Shown piece by piece: positions 1 through 11,039 of a stretch of DNA of 64,000 nt. This DNA is from Larix kaempferi (Eukaryota > Streptophyta > Pinopsida > Pinales > Pinaceae), in the NCBI GenBank assembly GCA_027924585.1, contig BSBM01001662.1, positions 1,302,001 through 1,366,000 of the forward strand, read 5' to 3'. How positions within the stretch are numbered: position 1 is the first letter of the stretch; each line of letters begins with the position of its first letter. Made by a program: the position numbers and the translations under genes. Under the pieces are notes generated by a model, which worked only from the letters and a program-made list of their open reading frames with translations, was not told the DNA's origin and made no database searches.

Positions 1-130
1 TCCGTTGGGATATCCCAATCCTCGGTCAAGTTGTCAACCCAACTCCAAGGAATCACACTTAATCAAATGTCTATTACGGTGTCGGTCCAGCACTAGGGAG
101 CAAGAGATATCCTCTCCTTCTCTTCCCTTT

Positions 131-138
131 CTTTTATA
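131..138 (-). promoter_or_regulatory. TATA-like box in LTR
   Basis: The minus strand reads TATAAAAG here. The same box occurs at 30228-30235 in the partner LTR, about 450 bp from the LTR 3' end, which would give a U3 of about 1.5 kb and a short R-U5. The assignment rests on sequence and placement only. Confidence 0.4.
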
Positions 139-410
139 ACCAAAAACTTCCATGCCATGTGTCTTTCCATGCAAAAATAATCTTTAATTAATAATTCTTT
201 TAATTTTACTCTCATGCATCAAGTGTCACTCTCACATGAGTGTGAACCTAAACCCCTAAATTGTCTCTTTGTTGTCTCCTTAGTTAATTTCTCCAATCCC
301 TAAATCAGTGGGTGCATGTGGGCTTGACTAGTTAATGACTCCTAGTATATCTTTTGCTCCATATTTATTTAGTCTCAATTATTTAATTATAAATAATTTA
401 AGCACAATTA

Positions 411-620
411 GTCTAGTGCAATTTCTATATATGCCAAATACATAATCACAAATAGTCTTTTCATGCATAATTAATTTAATGCAATTCTATATTCCAAGTA
501 CATAATTACAAATAGTCTTTTCATGCATAATTAATTTAATGCAATTCTATATGCCAAGTACATAAATGCAATTTGTTCCTTCATGCATAACTAATTTAAT
601 GCAAATTCTATATGACATAT
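411..620. repeat. 60-bp tandem repeat inside LTR
   Basis: About three diverged copies of a unit containing 'cataattacaaatagtc' and 'aattaatttaatgcaa' recur every 60 bp (near 441, 501 and 561). The same array is present in the right-hand LTR around 30500-30720, so it predates insertion of this element. Confidence 0.7.
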
Positions 621-660
621 ATATGGGTGTTCGTTTGACTTTCTTTTCTTTATTCATCTT

Positions 661-880
661 GGTACCGCATCGTCGGGTCCTTCTGACTTTCATTCCTTAA
701 TTTTCTAGGTACCACATCATCGGATCCTTCCGACTTTCTTTCCTTAATTGTCTAGGTACCACATCGACAAGTCCTTCTGACTTTATTTCCTTAATTGTCT
801 AGGTACCACATTGGCAGGTCCTTCTAACTTTCTTTCCTTAATTGTCTAGGTACCACATCGTCAAGTCCTTCCGATAACCT
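661..880. repeat. 47-bp minisatellite inside LTR, five copies
   Basis: The unit is built on 'ggtaccacatcg' followed by 'ggtccttctgactttc' and 'ccttaattgtcta', and recurs every 47 bp from 661. The partner LTR has six copies (30751-31015), so the copy number changed after the LTRs diverged or before the copies separated. Confidence 0.8.
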
Positions 881-1639
881 CCTTTTCCTCTGGTGGGGAG
901 TACTGTGTATCGATCAGGGAATCGTTACCGCTATCTCTCAACTACACTTCCTTGGAGACTAAGGGTAGTTGAGGGATAATGTTCTCCTTATCACGTGCCC
1001 CTCAACTCATTGTACTCGACCAAGTCGTTGTGGCCTCGCCCATACAACACACACTTTCCCGGGTGAGCTAAACTAGCTTCTGACCCAAGCGTGGAGTGTT
1101 ATTTCAGAGTCAACAGTCTTTCATCGTACCCCTATGTATGTTTCTCATTCTTACGACCCCTATTTTTCATTATGAGTCAGTCGGTAAATTGTTTTCCCTG
1201 CTACTGCACACACTCAAAGCTCACATTAGTAGCGCTGCACCATATAATAATTTCACCATACATCATATTCTTCATTCATTTTTGTCTAAGTCAATATCAT
1301 TCATTCACATCTATGGAATAATAATCATTCATTGCATTATGTGGAACATCATCATAATTTCTCAGTCAGTCGAGCATATATATCATCCATTTGTTATTCA
1401 GACATTTTCATTTCATAACCTTTCAGTCAGTCGAGCATATACAACATTCAATCATAATTCATTTCATAAATCTGCTAATCATTAAGCAACACAAGCATTT
1501 CGTTTATGCACATCATATATTTCATAATATCGCTAATCATTAAGCAGAGCATTCATTCATTTATTATCTTTAAGCAAAGTATCTATTTCTATCAGTGTCA
1601 TCACCATCGATAGTCATAGTGAGTTTGAATGGCATTACA

Positions 1640-1656
1640 TACACCCCCTTTTATTA
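1640..1656 (-). other. Polypurine tract of the large element
   Basis: The minus strand reads AATAAAAGGGGGTGTA immediately before the LTR start TGTAATGCC. This is the expected plus-strand priming site of an LTR retrotransposon running toward lower coordinates. Confidence 0.65.
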
Positions 1657-3186
1657 AAAACTGCATCCCGAAGTTAAATTGTTTTCATTCCTTTCGATGC
1701 TAGGATTTACTTGAATTTCCTATTCTCTGAGTCTTGTCATTCTCTTCTATTTTTCTCAAACAATCATGGCCATAAGCACTAGTGGTTCTAATCATTAGTT
1801 CATCCAACATGGTGCAAATCTAATAATACCTTTAATAACTGTCAGTCCCAACTTAGATTTCCTATGTCTCCTTTTCGTACGTGAAGATCCATGGCTTCCA
1901 ATATAACTACAATTTATATTGCATCAAAAGCCACACCGTAGTTATCCAATCATCTTTTTGTGTAGAAAATCTTATTAAGAATTCAAATCCATTAGCTATC
2001 TTTTCCTCTAAGATGAAAAGGTAAACATCATACCATATTTAGTAAAATACTGACAGTAAGTTATAATCATAGGTTAACAAATCAAGAGAGATTACCAAAT
2101 ATTCCAAAATCCAATTCCCAAAAGACTACATCCAAAGTCCTAAATGTTTTTAATATTGTCAGTTCTCAATTTGACAGGATTCCAAACGTCAGAACTTAGC
2201 GGCTTAATCGAACTTATTAATATTGAATTCCTAGTCATTTCATCAGTAACATCATGTCCTGGTCAATGAGCTTATCATGTCCTTTCCTTATTTCATCATT
2301 TATGTTATGCTAGGACTACTTCGACAGACTTATCAAGTTGTACAATGTGTGTTTTCTTAACCTAATCGAGTTCCATCTCGAGGGCTAGTCATCTTTTCCC
2401 CAAGGTTTGACCATGTCATTTGGTTAGCATCATTGTATTCTTCTTTTCATGTCAGTCATCTCCATAGTTCGTTTTACTAAAATCATCTTTATTTGACTCA
2501 TTCCGTGGATTTTCCTAGTTAAGTATTCTCTAATACCATGTGATGGTCACGTCAAGATTTTATTCTTTCAGTTTATTTAACAACATTGGCATGCTATAAT
2601 TTAGTTTCGCTCGGCTTAGCTCCTCGTGCTAGTAGCATCGATATCTTGTTTTCCAATTTCTAAGTTCATTTCACCCCCTCGACAATCTGTCAAAGTCTCG
2701 TCAATCTGAGCATCTCGGTGTTTTGTCAGTTAAAGTTTATCAATTTTCCGTCACTCACCCAATATATTCCTCCACTCATATTCTCACGATGGCTAGGTAG
2801 AAAAAGTTTGAAAAGGGTATTCTAGCTTAGATTCATGCATTCCTTTGCTTTTCACAAGGTTCTTCAATCCCAATGCAATAGACACATAAAGTTGTTTTTA
2901 ATGCACCTAATAAATCTTCATTTAGTTCAAATCATCACTATTTAATTTATAAGTAGAAAATCTACCCTTTCGTCATATATGCTTACGTATGTTCCCTTGG
3001 TAGGTCTTCTGAGTTATATTTAATCTATACCAAGTCATTTATGCATCTCCTACTTCAATAATAACATCCTTATATGCACGTATGATCACATGATTGAAAT
3101 TCCAATTTCCATTTAATGGATGGCATTTTTAGCTAAATACATTTATATATATTATCACCCTCTCTTATTTATCAGGACAAGATCAA
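1657..3186. other. Non-coding interior of the large LTR element
   Basis: No open frame longer than about 60 codons and no retroelement motif is visible. The sequence is AT-rich and unremarkable. By position it should be the 3' internal part of the large minus-strand element. It ends in a (TA)n run that leads into the palindrome. Confidence 0.45.
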
Positions 3187-3453
3187 TATATATATATATA
3201 TATTTCTTATTACGTCCTAAGCTTAAGTATAACCTATAATTTTCATTTAAAATTTCTAATACATCTTATAATTTCCCTCAAATATATATACAATTAATAT
3301 ATTTATCTCTACAACACTTTTAGTGTTGTAGAGATAAATATATTAATTGTATATATATTTGAGGGAAATTATAAGATGTATTAGAAATTTTAAATGAAAA
3401 TTATAGGTTATACTTAAGCTTAGGACGTAATAAGAAATATATATATATATATA
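3187..3453. repeat. Near-perfect 267-bp palindrome (132-bp arms, 3-bp loop)
   Basis: The sequence is symmetric about position 3320. The centre reads ACAACACT-TTT-AGTGTTGT. I followed the arms outward base by base and found no mismatch to 3187 and 3453, where the symmetry breaks. The outermost ~17 bp of each arm is a TA microsatellite. The core (about 3204-3436) contains no coding frame. It could be a fold-back MITE inserted in a TA microsatellite, a hairpin small-RNA precursor, or a sequencing or assembly inversion artefact. Identical arms imply a young origin or gene conversion. Confidence 0.9.
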
Positions 3454-3919
3454 ACTTCCAAACACAAATAATATTCATTTCCTATATATATACAACATAT
3501 ATATATCCTTTGAATAATTGTGAAATTTTACAAATAAATGAAACACACAATTACTTTATATCACTAAAGTGTCAATTTCACTTCCTTTCTTGTTCTTAAA
3601 TTATCTAAAATGAGATTCTTGAAATTATACCAATATCCATATTCTTTTTTTTCCAGCGAAAAAAAGCATACTATTTATATTCCAAATTTGAAATTAGAAA
3701 CAGTACAATGAAAGAACGGATACAAATGATATGTACCAGATATTGGTCATATAGAAACCCCTGCCAGTTCCTTCCCAAAATTACAAAAAACATTTTTCCT
3801 ATATTTCCTCCCTATCCATCTTGGAAAGAATATAACTATTAAACAGTTCATATGTATAATATTAATTGTCCTAGCTATCTTAATCTAATAAATAAAAGGA
3901 TCCATGGTCTTGGATCACC
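3454..3919. other. Element interior and LINE 3' UTR with poly(A) tail
   Basis: Position 3454 to about 3640 is AT-rich with no gene. At 3643-3652 a T-run on the plus strand is the likely poly(A) tail of the minus-strand LINE. From there to 3919 lies its 3' untranslated region, downstream of the RNase H stop. No clear target-site duplication was found next to the tail. Confidence 0.5.
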
Positions 3920-4165
3920 TCATCTAATCCTGTTACACCAATGAGTTAGAGCAGTAATATTCAATCTGTATTCACCCTTTTCCCATTTAATAGTTACTCT
4001 TGAATCTCCGAAAATATTGAGTCTTGGAAATCCAAGAAGGTTTCCCAGCCTTACCGAGCACCATAGGGCAAGGAGTTCAGCCTTCATACTTGTACCTTTT
4101 CCACATCTAAGTCTGAAAGTATAGTAGTGCTCATGATTTAAAATGATCTGACCCCCGCAGCACAA
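3920..4165 (-). pseudogene. LINE RNase H domain (C-terminal of ORF2)
   Basis: The 81-residue reading contains 'MKAELLALW' and 'IFGDSRVTIKW', which correspond to the catalytic Glu and Asp motifs of the plant RVT_3-type RNase H. 'CCGGQIIL' fits the first beta strand, where the first catalytic Asp would be expected but is not visible. In the family this domain removes template RNA during target-primed reverse transcription. It sits downstream of the zf-RVT segment and is the last coding part before the 3' UTR. The link to the upstream frames is broken by stops, so it is not translated as part of ORF2 now. Confidence 0.85.
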
Positions 4166-4229
4166 AGACCCAAGGAGGCTGCGCCATCAAAGAAAATAAT
4201 TGGATCATCAATGGATAAATAAAAAATTC

Positions 4230-4867
4230 TTACCTCCCTTTGTACTTTGTGGCTCTCCATCTGTTTATAAGACATATAAAGTCCCATGCTTTTATGAAAA
4301 TAGCCTCAATAGTAGCAGTCTGATCCTCAAAAATTCCCCTGTTTCTAGTCTTCCAAATTGACCAGGCAATAATAATTGGCATAGTATGATGTTCATTGCA
4401 ATTTTTTATCCAAATCTTTAAACTCTGTTCAAAGCTACCATGACTCCAAACTGTGCTGATATCCAATGTTTTGCAGAAACTGTCCCAAATATTCAAAGTA
4501 AACAGGAATCCATAAAAATATGTGTAGAGGTTTCCACACTGTTTTTGCAAAGTGTGCATCTGCTTGGGCCAATCCAACCCCTTTTTCCAGATTCTCCCAA
4601 GTTTTCACTCTGTCCATAAGTAAAAACCACAGGAAACAAGTTAGCTTTAATGGTAAAATTCCAGGACCAAATTTTTTTGTACCACCACTGATTTGGAAAA
4701 AGACATTTCCTTTTTATTATGGAGTTATAAGCTGTCTTTGCAGTCATCGTCCCATGACTTTCATTACCCTTCCATATCAATTTATCCTCCTCCTAAATCA
4801 ATCTAAAACCAGTATTATTTATAGATTTTATGTAGCAATCCCATTCAACTTTCATTTCACCAGCTAA
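4230..4867 (-). pseudogene. LINE zf-RVT-like segment
   Basis: Overlapping minus-strand frames give 'WKGNESHGTMTAKTAYN', then 'CTLCKNSVETSTHIFMDSC', a Cys-x2-Cys...His...Cys pattern found between RT and RNase H in plant L1 ORF2 (zf-RVT). The following frame 'IWKTRNRGIFEDQ' is also typical of this linker. At least two frameshifts are needed to join the pieces. The function in the family is thought to be nucleic-acid binding. Here it is a fossil. Confidence 0.75.
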
Positions 4868-5354
4868 TCCTAAATCAACCCCTCTGTACCAATAACTTCC
4901 TGGTCTTCCAGATTTTACACTATCCAAAGTGTAGTATCCTGCATCATTTAAAGACTTTCTTAATCCTGTTGAAAGTACAGTGCAATCTTCTAAACCAATA
5001 ATGGGATCAATTCCAATGGATATTTCTCTCCCATTACCAACCTACCAGCAAATATCCAAAGCTAGCCACTTATACACATTCATGAAACCTCACCAAATCG
5101 AGAAAATGCCTCTTCATAATTTTCTTGGTGATCTAAGCCAGTGAGATACTTTAATTTTAACATATTTGCAATGAATTACATTTGACCACAGTCTGTTTCC
5201 AAAAAGATCCCTCCAAAAACTTTTTAATCTCCGAGCCTCAATGAAACATTGTATATCTTTTATCCCCTAGCCTCTAGATTTAACTGGTATAGAGAGTTGT
5301 TCCCAGCCAGTCATAACTATTCCACCTGCTCTAAAACTCCCGGTCCATAAAAAA

Positions 5355-6867
5355 TTAAAGACTAATTTTCTCAACAAATTTATAATTTTCTATGGAACTG
5401 GTAATAGGGAAAACCAATACAAAGGTATACTGGTTAGAACAGGATTTTACCAAGGTCAGCTTTCCTCCAACAGATAGTAACCTGTAAGACCAATGTGAAA
5501 TCCTGTACTCCACCTTCCTCAATAGCCAATACCAATCCTTTATAAGGTAACCATTTGGTTTTAGAAAATAACACTGGTAAGTCAATCCATCACTTGCCAA
5601 TTCCCACTTGTATGGCAAAAAAACAGAGATTTCATTTCTTCTGTAATCTTCAACTGAAAAATGATAAAAAGTTGATTTTTTTCAGACTTACCTTCATCCC
5701 TGAAGCTTTGCAGAAAAGTTCCAAAATACCTCTATAGTGTCTCCATTCAGCCAAATTTTCAATACCAACTAAGAGTACATCATCAACAAAAAGTATATGA
5801 GTTAATTGTAGCAGCCCTTTGATCTTCAACCCTTTAATGTCTGCATCCTTCTTATCTTGCTTAATCAATAGACTCAACCCCTCTATCACCAGAAGGAATA
5901 ACAATGGAGATAAAGAACAACCTTGTATAATTCCTCTGTTGCATCTGAAGAAACCGGAAGGTTTCCCATTAACTAGAACAGAGATGTTCATCGTGGTTAT
6001 ACAGGCCATTAGCCAATTGATAACAATGGTAGGAACACCAATCTGTATTAATATAAGTCTCAGATAATCCCAGTTCACCCTATCATAGGCTTTTTCCAAA
6101 TCTAATTTAAGGAGAATAGCTTTCTGTCTTCTTTTTTTCATAGTATGTAATAATTCCTAAGTTATCCCAACAACATCATGTATCTGTCTATCCAGTAAGA
6201 AACCGAATTGTTCATTAGAGATGTGTTTTAAAAGTGCAGGTTTCAACCTTTCAGCAATTATCTTCGAGACAACCTTATACACCAAATTGCACAAAGCTAT
6301 CGGTCTAAAATCCCCAAATGTATTAGGGTCACTGGTTTTAGAGATGAGAGTAACAAATGTAGCGTTCAAATCTCCATTGATATATCCAAACTTGCTGGTA
6401 TATTCAACCATTTTTAAGATATCCTTTCCCATTATGTCAAAAAAATGGATGAATAATTCAAATGTCCAGCCATCGGGCGCAGGACATTTTTATTTAGAAA
6501 ATCCATTCAAAGTTTCCTCAACCTCCAAAAGAGTAACCTCCTTCCCCAAATATGCTGCTTCCATCTCATTGAAAAAATTTGGAAAGAGTTTAATCACCTT
6601 CAACTGAGAGAGTAGATCACATTGTCTTTCATCTGTGTAAATATTGCTAAAAAGGGATTTTGCACAGGTTTGTAAACTTTGTTCTCCAATAATCTTATTT
6701 CCAGCAGCATCCTGTAAACTCCAAATGGTCTTCTTAGTCCTTCTTGCAGAGGAAAAAGAGTGAAAAAAAATTATGTTTTTGTTTCCAGCACTAATCCATA
6801 GTGCTCGACTTTTGATTCTCCATTCCTTCTCTTCCATTAATAGAATTTTTTCCTTCTGTTCCTCCAA
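5355..6867 (-). pseudogene. LINE reverse transcriptase
   Basis: Successive minus-strand frames contain 'DFRPIALCNLVYKVVSKII' (RT block 1), 'KLDLEKAYDRVNWDYL' (first catalytic Asp), 'GIIQGCSLSPLLF', and 'HILFVDDVLLVG' (FVDD at about 5778-5789). Then come the thumb-side 'SLKKINFLS' and 'SYRLLSVGGKLTLVKS'. The catalytic residues of the palm are all visible. Stops at 6142-6156 and 5619-5649 and a frame change split it into at least three parts. The upstream 6490-6867 frame is the linker between endonuclease and RT ('WRIKSRALWISAGNKNIIFF'). Confidence 0.92.
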
Positions 6868-7160
6868 GGATTTTAATTCTTCAAAAACCTATTGTTCCAA
6901 AATTGAGTCTCTCTGTCTACTATAGAGAATTTTTAGCCGCTCTTCTACCTCTCTCAACTGCTTCTGATCCATTTCCTTCCTCTTATGTATCCACTTAGTA
7001 ACCAGCACTTTGAGAGCTTTTAGCTTGCTGCAGAAAGCATCTACATGGTTTAAATCTGGATCAGCTTCTGTATTCAACCAAAAGTATAAATTTGTGCATA
7101 GATATCTTCCTCAGATAGCCATGAATGGTTGAATTTGAAATGGAAATGACCCTTTAAATG

Positions 7161-7862
7161 CTACTCCCCCAAATGTAAAAAAATGGGCCAGTGGTCTGAA
7201 AGTTTGTTACCGCCCACCCACATTCTAAAAATCTTAACTGTATCCAGAAAAGAGGTCTTCACCATAAATTTATCAAGACGTTTAAGAATTCCTTGACTCC
7301 CAGACCTACGATTTGTCCAAGTAGGTGTAAAAACTGAAGTACACACATCTACCAAATCAAAATCCTCCAATATCTAAGTGAAATAGTCTGCAGAACTATC
7401 CAAAACTGTAGATGGACCCCAAATTTCTCCATCCAAGTGGGTGAATTTTAGGTCCCCTGCAATAATTAGTTTGTCAATATCTAAAATTCCAGAGTCTTTC
7501 AAGCCTTCCCAAAAAGAGTTTCTATGTTTGTATGGGCCATAACAATTTAAAATAGTAACAGACAAATCTAGAGAAAAACTAAAACCCTCTAATAACATTC
7601 CCCAAGCTGTCCTAGAAACTTTGAACAGGTATAAATTAGGATCCCATGTCTCTACAATCCCACTGGATAAACCCACCGAGCTTATAGCAGGAATTTCCCA
7701 GCTAGGAAGTAATCCAGCTAATTTTTTAATTGCAACCGTATCCAAACACATAGACACCTGAAGTAAAACTATTCCCGGGTCAGTATCTTTGATAAGATTG
7801 GAGAGGGCCTTGACACAGACAGCCCTTCCCAATCCGTGGATGTTCAATGAAACAATTGACAT
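7161..7862 (-). pseudogene. LINE AP-type endonuclease
   Basis: The minus-strand frame starts 'MSIVSLNIHGLGRAV', the N-terminus of L1 endonucleases. It continues with 'IIAGDLKF' (normally GDFN) and, after a stop at about 7375, 'RLDKFMV' and 'LSDHWPIFLHL', the conserved Ser-Asp-His motif. The catalytic Glu expected after 'IVLLQ' is replaced (VSM follows), so nicking activity would be lost. In the family this domain nicks the target to prime reverse transcription. Confidence 0.9.
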
Positions 7863-7939
7863 TAAGAATTGGTAAAATGGGGTTTCTCTGCTCTAAGTCC
7901 CCTAGAATTTCCAATATCCCCCATTTTTTCATCACAAAG

Positions 7940-9441
7940 TTACAAACGATTTGACACATTGTGATATCCATCTACTTCCTTTGAAATGCCTTTTTTCTTC
8001 CTTCTAATAGTGACATTCTGGAAACTACTAGAATTTAAGGAAAGAACACCCAGTTTTGTGGAGGGATTCTTAGAAAAACTAGGTAGTGGAGTAAAAACCT
8101 CAGCCTTGTGTCCACAATTATATCCCGATTCTTCTAGAAGCTCCTTCTCTTCTTGTATAAAAATCTCAGGTTCAGAAATACCCCTGCGCAATACCCCAAA
8201 AACATCATTTTCACAAATAGACTGGTTTAGACCCAGCTTGCATCCAACCTCCAGGTTAGCACCAAAAGTATCTAAAATCTCAAGTGAATCATCAATAGAA
8301 CTTTTTTCAACTTGTGGAACTGATTCAGACTCAAGCGGTTTCAAATTCTCAGAAATATCCCCAAACAAACCTCTCTTAACCAAGGGATTTGTAAGGGACC
8401 CATCCATATGCCCACTAGATAAACTAGGGAATCCTGAAACATCAAGGTTTAAAGCCACATCCCCAGAAGCAATGCACTCATTATATGACTTATCGGCCCC
8501 CAGAATCACATCTAAATCTTCATCTGAAATCATTTCAATAGGAGGATCCAACTTACCAGGTATTTTTCTCAAATCCAGTTAGCTTCTAACTTCTACCACC
8601 TTTTGAACTAGATTTTCCAATAAATCAGCTAGAACTGGAGTCTGTTCAGGTACCTCAGGGAAAGAGTGGTCATCAATAGATGTCTGTAGCATTTTTCTGA
8701 ACACCATCCTTGATAAATCCGAATAGTTCGCTTTGATATGTCCTGTTTTGTGACAAAAAAAACATCTGAATGAAACCTTGAAATAATCTAATCGCTGAAT
8801 CCACCTTCTATTACCCCAACAGAGCTCGATTTCCGTCGGCAGCCCTTGACCCATGTCGAATTCAACCATGAATTTGGAAAATATCTTATCAAAAACAAAA
8901 AATGAGTTCCTATCCAGCCTAATAAAATGACCCACAGTGTTTGCAATGTCAATCAGAGTATGCTCAGACAAAAATTCAATTGGAAAGCTTGGTATTAACA
9001 TCCATAGATGTCTCTTGGACTGTCTCTCACGCACTGGATCGAAGGCTAAGTGCCACTTCTTCAAACTCAAAGACCCTTCCTTGAAGAGCCAAGGTCTTTT
9101 CAGAATCATCCCAACATGTTCTGGTTTGGTGAAGATGAATAGCATCCAACCATTAATAAGCATGTTTACACAAGGAAAATCCCCAACCACCGGCACCCAA
9201 TTCGGCCTAACCCACTCCAACAACTCGCCTTTATCCCCATTGGTGAATTAAAACTTTCCCACGATCGCTCTGGAATCCAGCATACTAATCCTATCCAAAT
9301 TTGAGTTGTGTGTAATACAATAGCTGTCCAAACCCTCCCTAACAGCAATTGTCTTGATCTTCTTCTTATGCCTACGTCGTTGCTAGCCTGCAGTCGGGCT
9401 TGTAAATCCTGAAACCCCTCCTGTTTCAAAAGTCTATTCAT
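7940..9441 (-). pseudogene. LINE ORF1 (RNA-binding protein)
   Basis: The N-terminal frame starts at 9441 ('MNRLLKQEGFQDLQ'). After a frameshift near 9200 it continues in a 214-residue frame with the DUF4283 signature ('FTKPEHVGMILKRPWLF', 'WMLIPSFPIEFLSEHTLIDIA') and a CCHC_4 knuckle 'CFFCHKTGHIKANY' in which the last Cys is Tyr. A stop at 8579-8581 separates this from a low-complexity acidic C-terminal region (8572-7940). Plant L1 ORF1 proteins are gag-like chaperones that coat the LINE RNA. The broken knuckle and frameshift make this a pseudogene. Confidence 0.87.
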
Positions 9442-9532
9442 ATCCTAAAACCCTCATATCACCAATATCACTGCCAATAACCCTACCTCACTCTGATCCA
9501 TAGGAGGAAAGGTCAATGTGTGAGGGAGCATA

Positions 9533-10179
9533 TGTTAGTTTTTCATAATTTACTTCAATCTGATCTAGGATCTTAACTGAGACAACAACATGTACAGCAT
9601 ATCTACAGCATATCAATCATGGACACAATAATGCAAGCACACAAGAGACACAGTGTTTACTTGGGGAAAACCATAAAGGTGAAAAACCCCAATAACTGCC
9701 TCAGAGATAGATAGAGCAATGATACAATCCAAGCATAAGAGATAGACATCTCCTAGCAGCAGCTTCTCCTCCTCCATAAGTGCACCACTCTCCAAAGAGT
9801 GTGTGTGAGAATAGAATGATCAAATAGAGTGCCTCCCGCACTCTATTTATACTTGACTTGACTTGCCTAATAACCTTTACTAGGTCGGCCTTAACTTAAC
9901 CACATAACATAATGCTGACTGGGCCGACCCCCAATAGGGTGGTCTAATAACCCTTTGACCCACATGGCCGACCCCCAATAGGGTGATCTAATAACCCTTT
10001 GACCCACATGACTTATACAGGGTAGACCCCAACAAGGTGGTCTAATAACCCATCAAGTATAAGTTACGACACTTACAATATAAATGATGACACTTCCATA
10101 TAGAGGAATAATAACATCTCTATAGGAATACAATATACATATATGTGAAATACATTCTGAAGTTACATATGCATCAACA
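9533..10179 (-). repeat. 3' LTR of copia element A
   Basis: The LTR is 647 bp. It is longer than its partner, partly because a ~54-bp segment ('ggccgacccccaatagggtg' and following) is tandemly duplicated at about 9930-10015 and partly because the partner lacks 12 bp near its start. By eye, the first ~115 aligned bases differ at about four sites. Confidence 0.9.
9843..9851 (-). promoter_or_regulatory. TATA box in copia A 3' LTR
   Basis: The minus strand reads TATAAATAG inside the LTR. The same sequence occurs in the 5' LTR of A (17304-17312) and of B (43953-43961). Confidence 0.55.
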
Positions 10180-10190
10180 CTCCCTCTTAA
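10180..10190 (-). other. Polypurine tract of copia A
   Basis: The minus strand reads AAGAGGGAG directly before the LTR start TGTTGATGC. Element B has the same tract at 37927-37937. Confidence 0.7.
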
Positions 10191-10619
10191 CTAGGAAGGT
10201 ATTTCTCGACACAGATCTGCTAGCACAAGTCTTCTTCTCTCGATCATCATCAACGAATCATCGTCCTCGAATCATCGTCATCGTCACTATTGTTGCTATC
10301 TCAATCAATCTTCGATATACTCGTCATAGGAAGTTCTACAGAGCCAATCCTTTTTCATACTGGATGTAGGCCCACCACCTGCAAGTCTTCATCATCACTT
10401 GCCATACTGTGGAATCCTCAGGACTTATTACGTGAGTCAACAAAACCTTGAAAGAGCATCCCAAGACTAATTACAAGCACACAGCTCAACCTATTGGATC
10501 TCCCAGGACCTTTTACATGCTACTGCCCAACCTATCCACGGCCACAGAGTATCATCCTGATACTCATGATCATCGTTCACGAAGCACAACCCAGATGCAC
10601 ATCACACAGCACTTACATC

Positions 10620-10995
10620 TACGCCATGGGAGAACACATCTACAACCATGCGAGAGTGGCACAGCACTTATATTGCAGCCATGGGAGAACACATCTACAA
10701 CCATGCTCAAATGGCCCAGCACTTATATCGCATCCATGGGAGAACACATCTACAACCATGCTTGAATGGCCCCAGCACTTATATCGTAGCCTTGGGAGAA
10801 CACATCTACAACCATGCTCGAATGGCCCCAGCACTTATATCGCAGCCATGGGAGAACACATCTACAACCATGCTCGAATGGCCCTGGCAATTACATCACA
10901 ACCATGGGAGAACACATCTTCCACCATGTCGAAAAAGCCCAGCAATTACATTGCGACCATGGGAGAACACATCTACAACCTTGTCCGAAACGCTC
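10620..10995. repeat. 55-56 bp minisatellite in copia A 3' spacer, seven units
   Basis: The unit is anchored on 'atgggagaacacatctacaa', starting at 10626, 10681, 10736, about 10792, 10848, 10904 and 10959. Period 55-56 is not a multiple of three, so the open frames across it (repeating 'GEHIYNHA' or 'GRTHLQPC') are a by-product and not a protein. Element B has no such expansion at this position. Confidence 0.9.
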
Positions 10996-11039
10996 ATGTG
11001 CATATGTGTCTTCGGAACTCATGACACATAATCCAACTA

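Larger units (their letters stand above)
1..1639 (-). repeat. 3' LTR of the large minus-strand element (partial)
   Basis: This stretch matches 30088-31759 along its whole length with scattered substitutions. Its inner end on the minus strand is TGTAATGCC, next to a purine tract. About 310 bp that would lie to the left are outside the window. It contains two internal minisatellites, a 60-bp unit and a 47-bp unit, both also found in the other LTR. Confidence 0.75.
3643..9481 (-). mobile_element. Decayed plant L1-type LINE
   Basis: On the minus strand the order is ORF1 (DUF4283-like domain plus zinc knuckle), AP-type endonuclease, reverse transcriptase with FVDD, a zf-RVT-type Cys/His segment and an RNase H domain, then a 3' UTR and A-tail. 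This is the standard plant L1 layout, about 5.8 kb. All frames carry stops or frameshifts, so it is dead. The 5' limit is uncertain: copia element A begins at 9533, only 92 bp upstream of the ORF1 start. The GC-richer stretch beyond the copia (17597-17834) could be displaced LINE 5' UTR. Confidence 0.9.

Noticed and set aside
1091-1485. Plus-strand frames of 76 and 129 residues in the LTR
   Set aside because: They lie antisense within an LTR, and the equivalent frames in the other LTR copy differ. No known domain.
3629-9469. 9-bp match ACCAATATC at 3629-3637 and 9461-9469 as a LINE target duplication
   Set aside because: It is not adjacent to the A-tail (a few bases intervene) and would leave almost no 5' UTR. 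A chance match is likely.
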